Assembly: GCA_013420905.1 (NCBI GenBank)
Contig: JAAXNY010000005.1
Location: forward strand, 186,001 to 250,000
Reading direction: 5' to 3'
Source of the DNA: Collybia mongolica
Lineage: Eukaryota > Basidiomycota > Agaricomycetes > Agaricales > Clitocybaceae
Length of the DNA: 64,000 nucleotides
The notes beneath the pieces are model-generated. The model saw nothing but the letters and a program-made list of their open reading frames with translations, ran no database searches and had not been told where the DNA came from. Positions within the stretch are counted from its first letter, which is position 1; every line of letters begins with the position of its first letter. Positions 1-11,679 of the stretch are shown here, in pieces. Position numbers and translations under genes: made by a program.

Positions 1-1653
1 AAGGTCCCCCACTGACGTAGGCCTGCGCATGTCGTGGCGTGCACATCCGCATGCAGCAATGCCGCTAGCTGCGATACCTCGCCCCCCCCTTACATTTGCG
101 AGCTTGATGGCATCAAAGTTGTTGCAACCGGATGGTTGCTCCTCCTGAATCGTGTTGTATGCCTCCAAATGCCGGCGGAAAGCCTCATTCTCCACAAAAT
201 ACGCGTAACCTTGATTGAGGCCTGGGTCGAGGCGATCGGACGATACATTGAGACGGCGCGCCCGGAAAGAGGCATCCATTGCGAGAAAAAGTGTGTAAAG
301 CCAGCTAAATAATCTTGTTAGGACGTGTCTACAAGTACAATTATGATGCTCACGGTTTTTGCGCCATATCCTTCCAGTTATCATCAATATTTATTCCTGG
401 CTGTGGGCACGCTGGACAAAGAACCGCGCACTCCCCTTGCCGCGTGGCCTGAACTCCGCCCGGATCATGTCCCCGGCCTTTGCGCTTGAGAAGTGTGACG
501 TGGCGCCACTCGCGTATCATCCGGCGAAACTCTCGTTGTCGGTCCTGATGAAATGTACTGTAAGCATGAGCATCAACAATTGATTTCATCAACAGCATAC
601 TCACTGGTGGTGGATTCAAGCCTGTGTTGTCAGTCAGACGAACCAGCGTTTGATAATATTCCATAGCGGATATCTTCGACATAAAGCTTAGCATTTGAAA
701 ATGTCGCAGAACACGAAAGGTGGCGAGTGTGGCAGGGTTCGAGACGGTGGCAGGGAAGAGGCGATGTTGTAGCAGTTGGGCAATGCGGCTAGTGCCTTGA
801 TTTGCAAGGCAGGCACAGTATTTGATGGGAATGGAGTGGATGCCGTTGACGTCCAATACGGTAAACTTGTTGATAGCAACTTCGGGAATGGGACATCGCT
901 CTCCAACGAGGTGGCCCAGCTGAATGAAAAAAGCAGGGTCGATCTCGGCAAGTGGTTTGTACTCGAAATGTTGATTGTTCCATCGCTGAGAAAACTGAAC
1001 GTTAGCGGTGCACCGGTGATTGATGAGTGAGAGGGTGGGACCGCTTACCTGAGGCCGATGAAATGGATTGGTTTGATGGACAGCAACAATGCAAGGCCCA
1101 CAAAAAAGTCGGCAATCACAACAGTCATTGCATCGGTAGAGTTCGACATTGAATGTTGTTTGACATGACGCGCAATGAGGGCTATGCACGGACCCCCGAC
1201 CTTCCAGTCTCAGGAACTCAGAGACAAATTCATTGATGTGAGCCATCCACACTTCAAGAGGATGATCCTGCCAAATAGGTTATAATTGAAAGCAATCTGA
1301 AAAAGAAAGAAACAAACCGATTTGTATTTTGGTCGCTTCGTGGGGTGTAGGACCCCAACTACAGCAGGGGAGTCCTCTAGCTCCGGATGTGAAAACTCGA
1401 AGACTTCCAAGTCCATGGGTGGATGCTCATCATGTTCAGCATCGCCAAAGGTCAACTCATCATGGCCCTGAATGATTACCTGGTCAACACGGACTGTCGA
1501 TGAAGAGGCAGAATGATTGTAAGTGGTATGATGGAAGCTTTGCGGTTGGGAAAGAGGCTGTGGGTGAGAAACATTTGGAGAATGAACAACAGACTCCGAA
1601 ATGATTTTCCGTCTCTTGTGGGGATTGGCCCATTTGCTGAATTTCGACAGCAT
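1..1653 (-). CDS. KDZ transposase, CxC2 cysteine-cluster type (3' end outside window)
   Basis: Four exons are readable on the minus strand: 1653-1318, 1267-1049, 985-354 and 304-1. The introns are 50, 63 and 49 nt and the reading phase is kept at each junction. The N-terminus is Ser-rich. Exon 2 carries a cysteine cluster (HCASC, RCNDCCDCRLFCGPC, then VHQTNPFHR) like the CxC2 domain fused to KDZ (Kyakuja-Dileera-Zisupton) transposases. Exon 4 has family hallmarks: FLAMDASFRARRLN, DPGLNQGYAYFVENE and CARHDMRRPTSVGDL. The first Asp of the catalytic triad is probably in AMDASF. The product should be a nuclear DDE-type transposase. I start at the ATG at 1653 because no in-frame ATG precedes it in the exon. 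The middle intron is a multiple of three with no stop. No disabling mutation is visible, so this copy may be intact beyond the edge. Confidence 0.88.
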
Positions 1654-1756
1654 GAGCAAAGTTGAACGTGTGTCGCTTTCCTAATTGGGATGTTGAATGT
1701 TGAATTTCAGGTCACATGCCATTCACGTCTAAATCAACAAAATATTTCGAATATCA

Positions 1757-2282
1757 CTACCTAGGTTCAATTATCTCGCCTCCCACAACCGGCAATATCC
1801 CCTTTATGTATTCTACGTACTCGGCCCAAGTTGAAAAGCCTTCACCATCACCAAGAACATAGTTTGCTGGACGACAAGGGTCCCATTTTCCCCAGGTGAT
1901 CTCCAGGAGATCGCTATACTGGTCATTCCGGTACATCGCCGTATCCTCTTGTGCCCATGGTAACCCTGCCATCTTCCGATGCACCATGTCGGCTATGTAA
2001 CGCATCTTCAGAAGATCCCAAAGGTCCTTAACAATAGTCAGAATTACATGCACGCACACAAGAGAAAAATTTCCATACCCGGCGACGTTGTGTTACCTTG
2101 CGAGCATCTGTCTGAGGAGAGAACTCTGACCATTTTGCATAAGCATCTCTGATCATGCGATGGGGAACTTCACGATCGTTGGATGCTATTGAGGCCTTGA
2201 ATGCCGGAAGGAGAAGACCGGCGAAATCAAATAAGGGAACCCAATCAGGGTCGTATCCATTTGGGCGTGTCCGAATCTGCAA
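1757..2282 (-). CDS. Hypothetical protein, 3' part, two exons seen
   Basis: Exon 2277-2097 (possibly preceded by more) and exon 2026-1757 are joined by a 70-nt GT-AG intron in phase 0. An acceptor (CAATTGCAG) sits just before the first exon, so at least one upstream exon is missing from this model and no start ATG is placed. The visible roughly 150 residues include PDWVPLFDFAGLLLPAF, HRMIRDAYAKW and DLWDLLKMRYIADM, ending in EIIEPR and a stop. It looks globular and Trp-rich, with no signal peptide or membrane segment. I do not recognise the family. It lies about 100 bp upstream of the KDZ transposase on the same strand and could be a companion gene of that element. Confidence 0.45.
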
Positions 2283-2681
2283 TTGAAATCTTCATGATTG
2301 TCAGTCCAGGGCACGATAATAAAAAGCCAAAAAATCTGACCTGACACTCATATGGTATTGGGTTGCAATACTCAACGTTGATGGGCAAGAAGTGGCTGAA
2401 TAGCTACTGTACAGTCGTTTCCCAGGCATCGGCGGGACTGTCGGACCGTACGAAGGCCAGATCGGGAAGAGATGACATCACACCGACAAAAACATTCTGC
2501 TTGTTGCGCAGTGTTCTGTCATTCTCTGCAGCCCAAAATGCAGGAACCTATATAATAGCATGATAGTTTTTGGCCAGTGATAGTTTTGCATTATGAACTG
2601 AATTCCTGAAAAAGTAAGACAACAACACGAAGGTTACAGCTTCATTACGCTTTTCACACCTCTTCGTCCATCTGAATTGAC

Positions 2682-3362
2682 ATGCCTCGCCAAAAATTGT
2701 ACAAAACTCGTGAAGAACAGGAAGTTGCAAACCGTGCCAAGAGTCAACGATACTATGTGCGGTAGGTTAATACAGTTTAAGAACGAAACGAGATTGCCCA
2801 ACTCATGTTTTTGTTCAACTACAGCCACAAGGCCGAAATTAGCGCAAGGCGGCAATCCGCATACCAATCCCGCAGAGAGCCTCACAAAACTACATCCAAA
2901 CAAATGTATGTCGTATATATACCCTCATTTCCTGCATTTTTTCCAGGCTAATCCGGCCACAGTGCTTCATTGTCTGCAAAAACGGATCAGCAATGCGCGC
3001 TACCAAATCTGGACAAATTCAGAGCAACATACCATCGTCTACTCAGCAACAGCAGTCACACCTTTTTCAACAGTTTATATGTGAATTTCCTGCAAGCTCT
3101 TGTGGACAGCCCATTCGATGCTGCAGCCCAAGCCTTAGATATTCAAATCAAGGCATTCAAAGACCTTCATCGCGAAATTATGTCGTTTGAAGGGGCCGTT
3201 CTGACCTTTTCTGGAAATAGAGGACACGCGCAACTATTGGAAGTCGCGCGGCCTGTGCATCGAGTGATCCACTGTCTGCAGGACTTATGGTGTAATGGCA
3301 CAGATGGACCCGATGCTCTTCGAAAGGCATTTGATAACGGTGCATTGCTTTTTCAAGACTGA
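2682..3362 (+). CDS. Small basic-N-terminus protein next to KDZ element, 3 exons
   Basis: Exons are 2682-2761, 2825-2905 and 2963-3362, with introns of 63 and 57 nt. All phases agree, giving 186 residues. The N-terminus (MPRQKLYKTREEQEVANRAK, then SQRYYVR) is strongly basic and looks like a short nucleic-acid-binding or coiled-coil leader. From memory, similar leaders occur in many hypothetical proteins of TE-rich Agaricomycetes. The C-terminal exon (NFLQALVDSPFDAAAQ, IQIKAFKDLHREIMSF) is mostly helical. It ends at TGA 3360-3362. It is divergent to the hypothetical gene at 1.76-2.28 kb. Function unknown; a regulator or cargo protein of the KDZ element is only a guess. The second acceptor was chosen (2962) because the earlier CAG at 2946 leads into a stop. 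Confidence 0.55.
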
Positions 3363-3657
3363 AAAAAAAATTACAACACCAAGAAAAAATTTATTCACGT
3401 TGTACTACAAATACAAAATGGTATATACAAGCTCAAGATTATATATGAAGTCCGAGGTTATCTACAAGTCTGAGGATCTATACGAGTCCAAGATTCTATG
3501 AGTGCAGATAGTGTACAGTGGTGCAGCAAAAGGTAGTGTCCAAGAATACGGAGAGTGAGCTCCAGGTGGCGACGTGTGCAAGGACCATGATCAAGATAGA
3601 AAAAACTGCACATCTTCTCAGTTTGTAGCCAGATGGTGAGAGAGAGTGAACATACCT

Positions 3658-4170
3658 TCAAGCACCCCGTGGTTGGACGGCGCTACCACGGTGAACAGAT
3701 GCGACCTGGATGACTCCGTAGTTTCCACTCTCCAGAGCCTCAGCCCACGCGGCGTCTGCAGCCTCACGGGTGGGGTAATGCTTGCTGAAGTTGCCGGGGA
3801 CGCCGTTGACAAGTGGGTGTACGCGGTGGCTGGAGGAAATCAGCTGGTGCGACATTGAGGGATAAATAAAGACTTACATTCCCTGGAAGACACCAACTTC
3901 CTTCCCATAAGTAACCACATACCATCCATCCCTCGCACGGTGCCATGTGTTGAATTCTATGTCAACAGGGGAGGGAGGCCGAGACGAGGGGCTCCCGCGA
4001 TCGGCTAATTGTGATAAGGTCTCTTGCACGATCGGCAGGCTCTGATCTGAAACCGAGATTATTGAGCTAGGACTCATGAAATAAAGAATGACGACTTACC
4101 CTTGGCATCCACATACACAATAAAGTGGCCATCCGCAGCATCGCGAGGCCGTGATTGACTAAGTACCACC
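3658..4170 (-). CDS. Viroplasmin/RNase H1 N-terminal-like domain protein (5' end unresolved)
   Basis: Exons read on the minus strand are about 4170-4100, 4046-3878 and 3829-3658, with introns 4099-4047 (53 nt) and 3877-3830 (48 nt). The core reads WYVVTYGKEVGVFQG, then HPLVNGVPGNFSKHYPTREA and AWAEALESGNYGV. This is the pattern of the small domain shared by RNase H1 N-termini and caulimovirus viroplasmin (WYvV..G...GvY..W....plVnGfpg..yk.f.t..eA..a). In RNase H1 it binds RNA/DNA hybrids. No RNase H catalytic domain follows, so any role in hybrid binding is inference. Upstream, GHFIVYVDAK is in frame, but the frame breaks before about 4170; either a small exon is missed or there is a frameshift. 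An ATG at 4220 starts a plausible leader in another frame. Confidence 0.5.
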
Positions 4171-4406
4171 CAAGACCATTGATGGAGAATTCAGAAAGAG
4201 GAACGAGTTCAGAAGGTTGAGCCGACATTGGAAATGGTACCTTGATGTGGGGTTAGAGCGTTGGATGAGGTGAAAAGGGTTGGTTGATAACGTTAGTTGA
4301 TAACGTTTATACCCTTATCATGGGCTGTATAGTTGATCGGATATTGCCGTAGCCACCGAAAATCCATTGTGGATATCGTCCGGGCCCAAATCTAAACACC
4401 GGCAGA

Positions 4407-6388
4407 ATGGCACCTCGTTCCTGGGCCACTGGTCTGCAACTGGAATACCTTAAATCCCTCAAGCCAAAGTTTCTTGAAGCACAGGAAAAGAAGACTTCTA
4501 GATCCTTTCGATTGGAGGTGGAGAATGAGTGGATGAGGCGATGGCCAGTTGAGGCAACCGATCACGAGCTTGGTGATCTTACCGGTCTCTCAACCCTGGA
4601 GATCGATGAACGCCGAAAGGAGTTTGTCCATAACAAGGTGGCCGCGCTTCGTAAGGTAATTTGATTTAGCCAAATGATGGATTACCTCGGCTGATTATCG
4701 CCTTACAGAGACTGGGTGAATGGTGGTATAATCATGGGCGGGAGAAATCTAGACAATCCTTGAGCACAAGGAAAAGTGTTATTGCTCTTGTGAAACCCAA
4801 ACATAGAGCATTGAGCGCCATTGAACTCTATTCCCGGAAATATTACGCCGAGCGCATCAAACCTTTTGTGCTAGCCGAAATTCAAGCTCAAAAGGTACCG
4901 AAAGCCAAGACCCTCGATGTGATTAAGGCGAAAACACGCGAACGATGGCTGCTCGAGTCAGAAGACTTCCGCGCTGACATCGTGGCGGAGCTGGAGGCTA
5001 TAAAACAGGAGCCTGACCCAGATGCCAAAAATCCAGCAGAATATGCAGAGTAGGTACTGCTTGCTGCCGTATATTCGCACTTCTCTGACTGTGGTAAAGA
5101 GCTATAGCTGCGCTTCCCACCTTTTTTGACAAAATGTTCGAGGAATTGGAGCAGAGCACGGGCTGGAAGTTTTCTGTAATCGCGGGCGGGCCGTCACCAG
5201 AGGTACATGGGGAAATCATGACTCGCTCGTGAGTGCGACATGATTTTGATGATCGGCTCTCAGCTAACACTGTCTGACCTAGATTCCATTCCGGAAAGAA
5301 TCTCCTAGGTCAAAGCTTTACAGATATGATGGGCGAGGAAGCGATGAAAGGTTGGGTCAAGCCATATCAACAGTTTATTCGGGCATCATTTTGTACGACC
5401 CTGTTGTTGTTTACCACATAATGATACTGATAACAATATAGCGGAGGCCGATTGTCAGTCGCGAGCGCTGACCAACGTCCCTACTGGAGAAACTAAAGAA
5501 GGCTCCATTGGCGACAATGAAATGACGGCCGAGACGGCCAATGAATTGGTGAAACTCACCTTCGACGAACGGCTGATCGATCCACAACTGCGTGAAAATG
5601 CATGTGAAAGCGAAAGCAATACAACCTCGCGCGAACACGCTGGCGAACATGAAAGCGATGTGACATCGAGGAATCCAACCACGATCCTACAACCCCATCC
5701 ACCAGTTCCTACTCCTGTTGAGCCCGTTGCGCCGTCCGTCTTCTCGGATGTTCCATATCAGGCGGCGGGCTCCCTGTGCCCTCACGATACTACCAGCCCC
5801 GCATTCTCAGCAAGCACTAGCAATCGTCAGCCGACGGAGCCGGCGCAAACGTTGCCATCTGCCATGCCTGTGTCGTTCGTATTCCCCCCCATGAACTATG
5901 GAGCTCCTCCGATGCTTCATCTCCCTAACGCGCTGCCTAACCCAACCCCCAACCCTACTTCGTCCGATGACACCACGATCAACCCCTTATGTCCAACAAC
6001 CCCAGAGCCTACACCAACTTTTGCTAGTCCATTCAGTCCGTTTATTGCTCCACGAATGCGTGGCTCGCCGGAGCAATCAAAAAAGAGCCGGAAAAAGCAA
6101 CCTGCGAAGGCCGCCGGAAAGAAGAAAGCGGCAGGGGGAAAGAAAAAGGTGGCTGCCGATGCCAAAGCAATGCCTCGAACGCCGGGGAATTCGACATCCG
6201 CGCCCTCTCCCGGTATCCCACGAACGTTGGGAGACATGGATACCAACGTGCTCGCGCAAGGCAAACGCATCCGGAAACCTGCCCAGAGTAAAGAACTGAT
6301 CTATAAAGAAGCAAAGAGAAGGGGTGAGCAAGGAGGAGAAGGACAACAAGACAAAGGACAGACGACAAAAAAGCAGAGGACGAAATAA
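4407..6388 (+). CDS. 591-residue nuclear-type protein of unknown function, 5 exons
   Basis: Exons are 4407-4655, 4709-5049, 5100-5228, 5283-5392 and 5442-6388. The introns are 53, 50, 54 and 49 nt, all GT-AG and phase-consistent (592 codons with stop). The first exon (WATGLQLEYLKSLKPKFLEAQ, then FRLEVENEWMRRWP) resembles a domain widespread in hypothetical proteins of TE-rich Agaricomycetes, though I cannot name it. The middle exons read FEELEQSTGWKFSVIAGGPS and SFHSGKNLLGQSFTDMMGEE. The last 300 residues are Pro/Ser/Thr-rich and disordered. They are followed by Lys-rich stretches (KKSRKKQPAKAAGKKKAAGG) and GKRIRKPAQSKELIYKEAKR, which look like nuclear-localisation or DNA-binding tails. It lies within 3 kb of the KDZ transposase, so element cargo is possible. 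Confidence 0.7.
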
Positions 6389-8820
6389 TCGATCCCGCGG
6401 TCGCAGCGGTAATTTTTTTGTACAATTTTTGGGACCGTATCGCGCGCACGTGTGCACCTATTGAGATCTTGGTTCGTTTTGCCTGTCTTGATGTAAATAC
6501 AATTGCTTGTTAGCCCGAAAGTATCAAGAAATGTGGCCAATGCGCGATCATTGAACCGATTCCGAAAAGAAACAAAACAAAAGAAACGTAGCCACGTGTC
6601 AAGTTGAAATCGTGACCACGTGTTGAATTGGCTGTGAATCACCAACGATTTTCATTCATGGGGGTTCCAAAACATCATGTATGACTTTCTTATGTATGAA
6701 AAGTGCTGTCATCCCAGTGGTTCATCAATTGGGTTTCAGCTGTAAGGTCAGTCATACCATTAATGAAAACTACGTCTAGGGCTCCAATTCACCGCTCCCA
6801 GCGGTACACAATACCGAACAAACACCCATATCGAGGTGCGTCCTCTCTCCCGAACGCCGGCCTGAATGACCTAATTTAGCTCCACTACGGTAGTTTTCCG
6901 TAGCTGTAGAAGGCGGCGATAACGAGAGCCTTGATAACGGTGGGTTTGATCTACCCTCGGTGAGAGCTTTCATAAAACAACATGTCATCCTGAGCCTGAG
7001 TATAACCGGTGATAATTCGAAACAGGAAAAGGGCACGAGGAGCAGTTTGGACCATCGCTTTCGTGCGTTCTAACGCACCGGATTGAGACGATAATGAAAT
7101 CTACAAGCCGGCTAATCCGACACGGGTCATACCCGGAAATGGTTGAGCCCTGATTTTCCAACCCGGCGGCAGCATAATTCTTAATGAATTGTCCACATCC
7201 AACTTTCCCTTGATCGAGCCCACAAGTGACGTGACACAAACCCTTCGCACAGGAACACGGTTTTTTTAATCCAACACGCACTTGATGTACATTTTCATAT
7301 TTAATTACTCCACCACCTACAGTGCACGTTTATGATTTCTATTCTTTCAAGTCTCTAAAGCGCCACTCACCTGACGCCAAACGAGCCCGGAGCTCCTGAT
7401 TTTTGTTCCGTAATCAATTGCGACCAGGCCAATAGGAGTCAGGGTAAGTCCAGACATGAGTATAATTGATGGATGTGACAAGCAGATGGGCAGAACCTAG
7501 AAATTCAGAAGATGTCAAAGGGGCCTGTCAAAAGCCCCACCGGAAGTACACGAAAAAGACACACGTTCAATCGGCTATCCCCAGCATGCGTCAGAGCGCG
7601 CCAGGCACGAGCCACCAGCGAGTGTCACTACGTACAGTGGGAATAGAGATGCGATGAATACCAGGTCGGCGTCGGATGATGTGGACGGATACGCGGGTGG
7701 TGGTGCCTTGAAGTTTGGGCGGTGGGCTTGGACGTTGCTGATACGAGTACTCAAAGGGAGGGAACAAGGACGCGCTCGGAACATCGAGGAAAAACCCACT
7801 TTGAGGACCCTGGAACATCCATGAAGTTCGTGTGGACGGCGAACCCGTATTTTTCTGAAATGACTAAGATCAACGGCGAGTAAATGTCAGCGGATGGTAT
7901 TATATCGCGTCGAGGGCCCAAACTGACGAGTGTGGGGGTAGCTGGACTCGGATGTATTTCAGGACACGCTCCCTGCTGCTCGGACCTCGGCGTGTTTCGG
8001 AGCGGAAAGGTTGTGGTCATTTCTAGACAATTATGTTGACACGGACACGCCCCCTACTGCGCTTTTTTCATATTGGCCGTGCACGGGTACTGAAGAGAAA
8101 ACGCTTCCACGACAGACACGGGAAAGGCATACTAGCGCGCGTGTACTTGGGGCAGCGATGGTGTTTCGCATTCCACTTGCTGCTTCCATCACCAAAGATG
8201 CTCGGGGAGTTCCATAATCCAGGAGAGGGAGATGCTGATGGAGCTGGATACTTTATGTCGGAAATGTGGAAAGATGCTGAGTCCGTCAGAATCGGGGTAG
8301 GTAGGACAGGCATCGGTTCACGGTATTAAAATCCCGCTTCACGAACAGAGAGCTGCAGATCATCATAACGGGCCGTGATGCATGAGCGCCGAAAAATGAT
8401 CTTGGGTTGATCATAATCTCCTGTGGGCCGATAACCTTCTGGTGGTTCTGGAAGTATTATCGCATATCAGTCTCTGCCAACCATCAAATGCGGTCCCAAG
8501 TGAAAGTTTCAGCCTATTGGAGTACAAATGGTGTTGACGAGAAAGAACGGTTTCTGAGTGACCTGGATTACATGTTTCCAAAACATTCCTTTATCCCGAT
8601 ATTAAAAGTCATCGTCACTCAACTGACAACCCAGACATACCCGAAATCATGCGCTTCGTGGGGTGCATCCTCTGCGTGGTGTTTACTGTCCAGTATGAAG
8701 GCTTCACGTCGTATGCGGTGCATAGCCCTACAATAAATCACCAGATTCATGAGGATATGAGTCACTGGAAGCATGAGAAGTGTCTCTCCGACTCCCTCGA
8801 GGCGCTTGCCTGCCCCAAAT
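6389..8820. other. No recognisable gene
   Basis: This CpG-normal stretch contains only short overlapping open frames of under 115 codons with no domain, signal peptide or intron pattern I can support. The longest are 6985-7281 minus, 8033-8329 plus and 8407-8736 plus. Codon choice in them looks random. It separates the KDZ-linked gene group from the AT-rich transposon island that begins near 8.82 kb, where CpG dinucleotides drop abruptly. Confidence 0.5.
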
Positions 8821-10569
8821 GACTATGTACATTGGCAGATTATGCATGCAAACAAATTTAATTAAAGAATATTCTAAAAATATGATAGATGATTTTCACC
8901 CACACAAAACATATTCCTGCCTTAAGAATGCTGGAAATCCAGTAAAAATACATAGATTATTTTGAGTGAAAATATAGTGAATTTACCATATTTATATTAT
9001 TTCTCAATATAATTTCTGCAAATCACTAACGCAACTCACTGGACAACTGGACGCCGAAAATCCCACACCTCAACCGGTCACTTTCTCATTTCAACAAATT
9101 CAAGCCAAGTTGAGTGGGTATTGCCTCCAAGTTTCTTTCAGTCTCTTTGGACAGTATGCAGCTAGTACAATGCTCCACTAGAAACATCTCAAATATCTTT
9201 CTACTTTGAGATAATCAATGTTTTTAAATTGTGATCACCATCTGGGCTTGTGAGCCATACATCTACTTTTTGGTGCCATAGCTGTTCTTTTCCATTTCAA
9301 AGTGCTGTATGCTAGTTCCTGACTTTCATAGGTATATAAATATGGTAACTTAGAGAGTCAGTATGCCTTCCATTGAACAGTTATTTTATATGCAAGATAA
9401 GGCAGATTTATGCATGTCTGAAGTTGTTGTTCTCTTATACAGCTCACCCAGGTCATCTCATAACAGCCAAAAGCACTATCTACTACATGATAATGTACCC
9501 TCATAGTTTTGTGTCAATCTGTGGTCTGTGGGTTGTGTTTCAGTAAAGTGAGTGTTCAGAACAGGTATTGGGAAGTGTGAACCTAGTCACAATAATATAT
9601 TCACCCCACTGACTCATTTCCTACCCATAAGAGTTGGTATTTTGGGCTAGTTACAACCCAATGGGCCTAAAATGTTATATACAGGTGCTAGAAACAATGT
9701 TGGGTTGATAGGATATTCAAAAAAGGGGGTGACCAGTTGACTGATGACTAAATCTAAACAAAGCACTTGGAAACCCTGTGCAGAAAATTATATTCTAAAT
9801 GATATATCGAATTTCTTTCAGTAGGACTAAAGAGGACACATTTACAGCTTATGAGACCCCAACAAGAATATTGTCTTATGTTTTGCATGTGTAAGGCCAA
9901 AAATATTCAAAAAGTGACTGGTTGTCTGGTGACTGATGTTATACCTTTACACAAGATATGATAGAAGCTTTTAGAATAATAATAGTGCTACTTTGGAAAG
10001 CATTATATTGATTTTCCAAAACATTCTAGGACATTTTTAGTATAACTTTGGTTATAATTTATTGGCATGTACCCTGTGTGGGTTGTCTGTAGCACTCTGC
10101 TCAGCCCTCCACAAATCTCACAGTACCACAGCATGACAGCAAAGGTCTATAACTGCACAGTACTTTTGTCAGGGCAACCCTTAGTTGAAGCGTGCATGAT
10201 CACAAGTTGGCTGACTTCTGACTAATAGAGGAAATCCTAAGTATATTGTTATAAGTACAAGTCTAAACTACTCACTTGATAGGGGAAATCCTAAGAGATC
10301 AATCTAAGGACTCCCCTACCAAGTGGTGGTTACTATATACCTATCCTACACATTGCCACTATGTACTACTATTGTTGCCACATGTCTCAGGGTTGAACAA
10401 TAGGGTTGGTAATACAATAGGTTGTTCATGTGATGGGCCAATGTGATTTTGACAAGCAGCATGCATCTTGGTGCAATGGTTTGCTTTGCAATTGGTTGAT
10501 TGACAGTACGAGCTTTGACATGCAGTGATGGTCTTCAATTGGTGATGGCAATGTTGATGTGGATGGTGA
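8821..10569. other. AT-rich DNA without recognisable coding capacity
   Basis: No open frame longer than about 60 codons with coding character is present. TpG/CpA-rich sequence suggests old, heavily mutated transposon DNA. Nothing in it is assignable to a family by eye. Confidence 0.5.
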
Positions 10570-11222
10570 TCCCCTTACGTTACTCCCCCTCTAGGCTGAG
10601 CATTCTTGCAAATGGGTTGGAAGGGTATACAGCCAAATTGGACATGGTTGACAGGTTGGGGGGCCCCCAGGTTCTCTCAGTGAAAGTGTGCAACAGGGTC
10701 ATTGTATTGTAGGTTGTTGGCCTTCTCCCAGGAATTGTGTTCATACCCATAGCCCTTCCAGGTGGCAAGGTACTGTAACTTGTTCTGGAAGAACTGACTG
10801 TCCATGATTCCTTTGACTTTGTATTCTCCTTCACCATTGATTACAGTTGGTTTGGTTACAATGGTAGGTTGTCAGCCAGGAATTGGATCATGTGGGGCAG
10901 GCAGCAGCTTGATGACATGGAAGATGGGATGAATGTGTGACATTCCAACTGGAAGCTTGGGGTGATAGGTGTGTGTCCCAATGCAAGCAGTGATCTTGTA
11001 TGGACCAAGATACCAATGTGCCAGCTTTTGCATTGGCTGTGTCATTGCAATGTCATGCAAGTCAAGGTACATCATGTTGTTGACTTTATACTCTAGTGTA
11101 GGACAAACACAGCAATACCCCAAGGCAATGGTAACATAAATACAGGAAGGACACCCAGAAGAAACTCCAAGGAATTTACAAGACTGCATCTTGCGGACTT
11201 CTGAATCTATCATGATACTCAA
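10570..11222 (-). pseudogene. Ty3/Gypsy chromovirus integrase C-terminus with chromodomain, broken
   Basis: On the minus strand, 11222-10872 encodes the GPY/F part of a Ty3/Gypsy integrase: LAHWYLGPYKITACIGTHTY, then LPVGMSHIHPIFHVIKLLP. After a stop at about 10872 the same frame continues into a chromodomain. It has EYKVKGIMDSQ, LQYLATWKGYGYEHNSWEKA and NLQYNDPVAHFH followed by TGA where family members have Arg (CGA). A chromodomain at the integrase end directs insertion into heterochromatin in chromoviruses. No integrase core, RT, protease or LTR is attached, so this is an isolated 3' fragment. Two stops, at least one of the CGA-to-TGA kind, make it a relic. Confidence 0.8.
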
Positions 11223-11271
11223 AACACAAGGTATATTGTATATATCCCTTATAGTGTATTTTAATTCATAA

Positions 11272-11679
11272 ATAACATCAAATTTAATTTATGGAGATCA
11301 TAATTCTAGTAAAGAACTTGAATCTATTGATTATCCTGCTGCTTTGGGTTCTGGTGGCCAGTGGGATTCCAAGGCAGGTTTAGATAGTCTATCAGGCACT
11401 GAGAATAATGCAGATCTAGATAAATCTGTAATCCTGGCTACTGGTCTTCTGGGCTCTGAATCTCTGTTGGGTCAAGGTGCTATGCTTTCTGGAGATGGGA
11501 CTTTCTCCACTGCTAATAGCTTAGTTGGCTCTGACGATCTGGAAAGCCTCCTGGAAGTGGAAGACTCAACAAATGCACCTGGTCTTGTGGGTCCCACCCC
11601 ACTAGAGTTAGACAATATATTTCCTGGAGATGAGGCTCTATATGCAGCTAGTTACGAGTCATTATGTTTACATAAGTAA
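11272..11679 (+). pseudogene. Acidic Ser/Gly/Leu-rich ORF remnant, truncated by repeat R1
   Basis: An open frame runs from 11272 without an obvious start. It encodes an acidic, Leu/Gly/Ser-rich stretch (LGSGGQWDSKAGLDSLSGTE, SVILATGLLGSESLLGQGAM, LLEVEDSTNAPGLVGPTPLE). It is cut at about 11657, where repeat R1 begins (TTATGTTTACATAAG), so the last residues belong to R1. The family is not recognised. Its composition resembles disordered linker regions of transposon polyproteins, but that is a guess. Confidence 0.3.
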
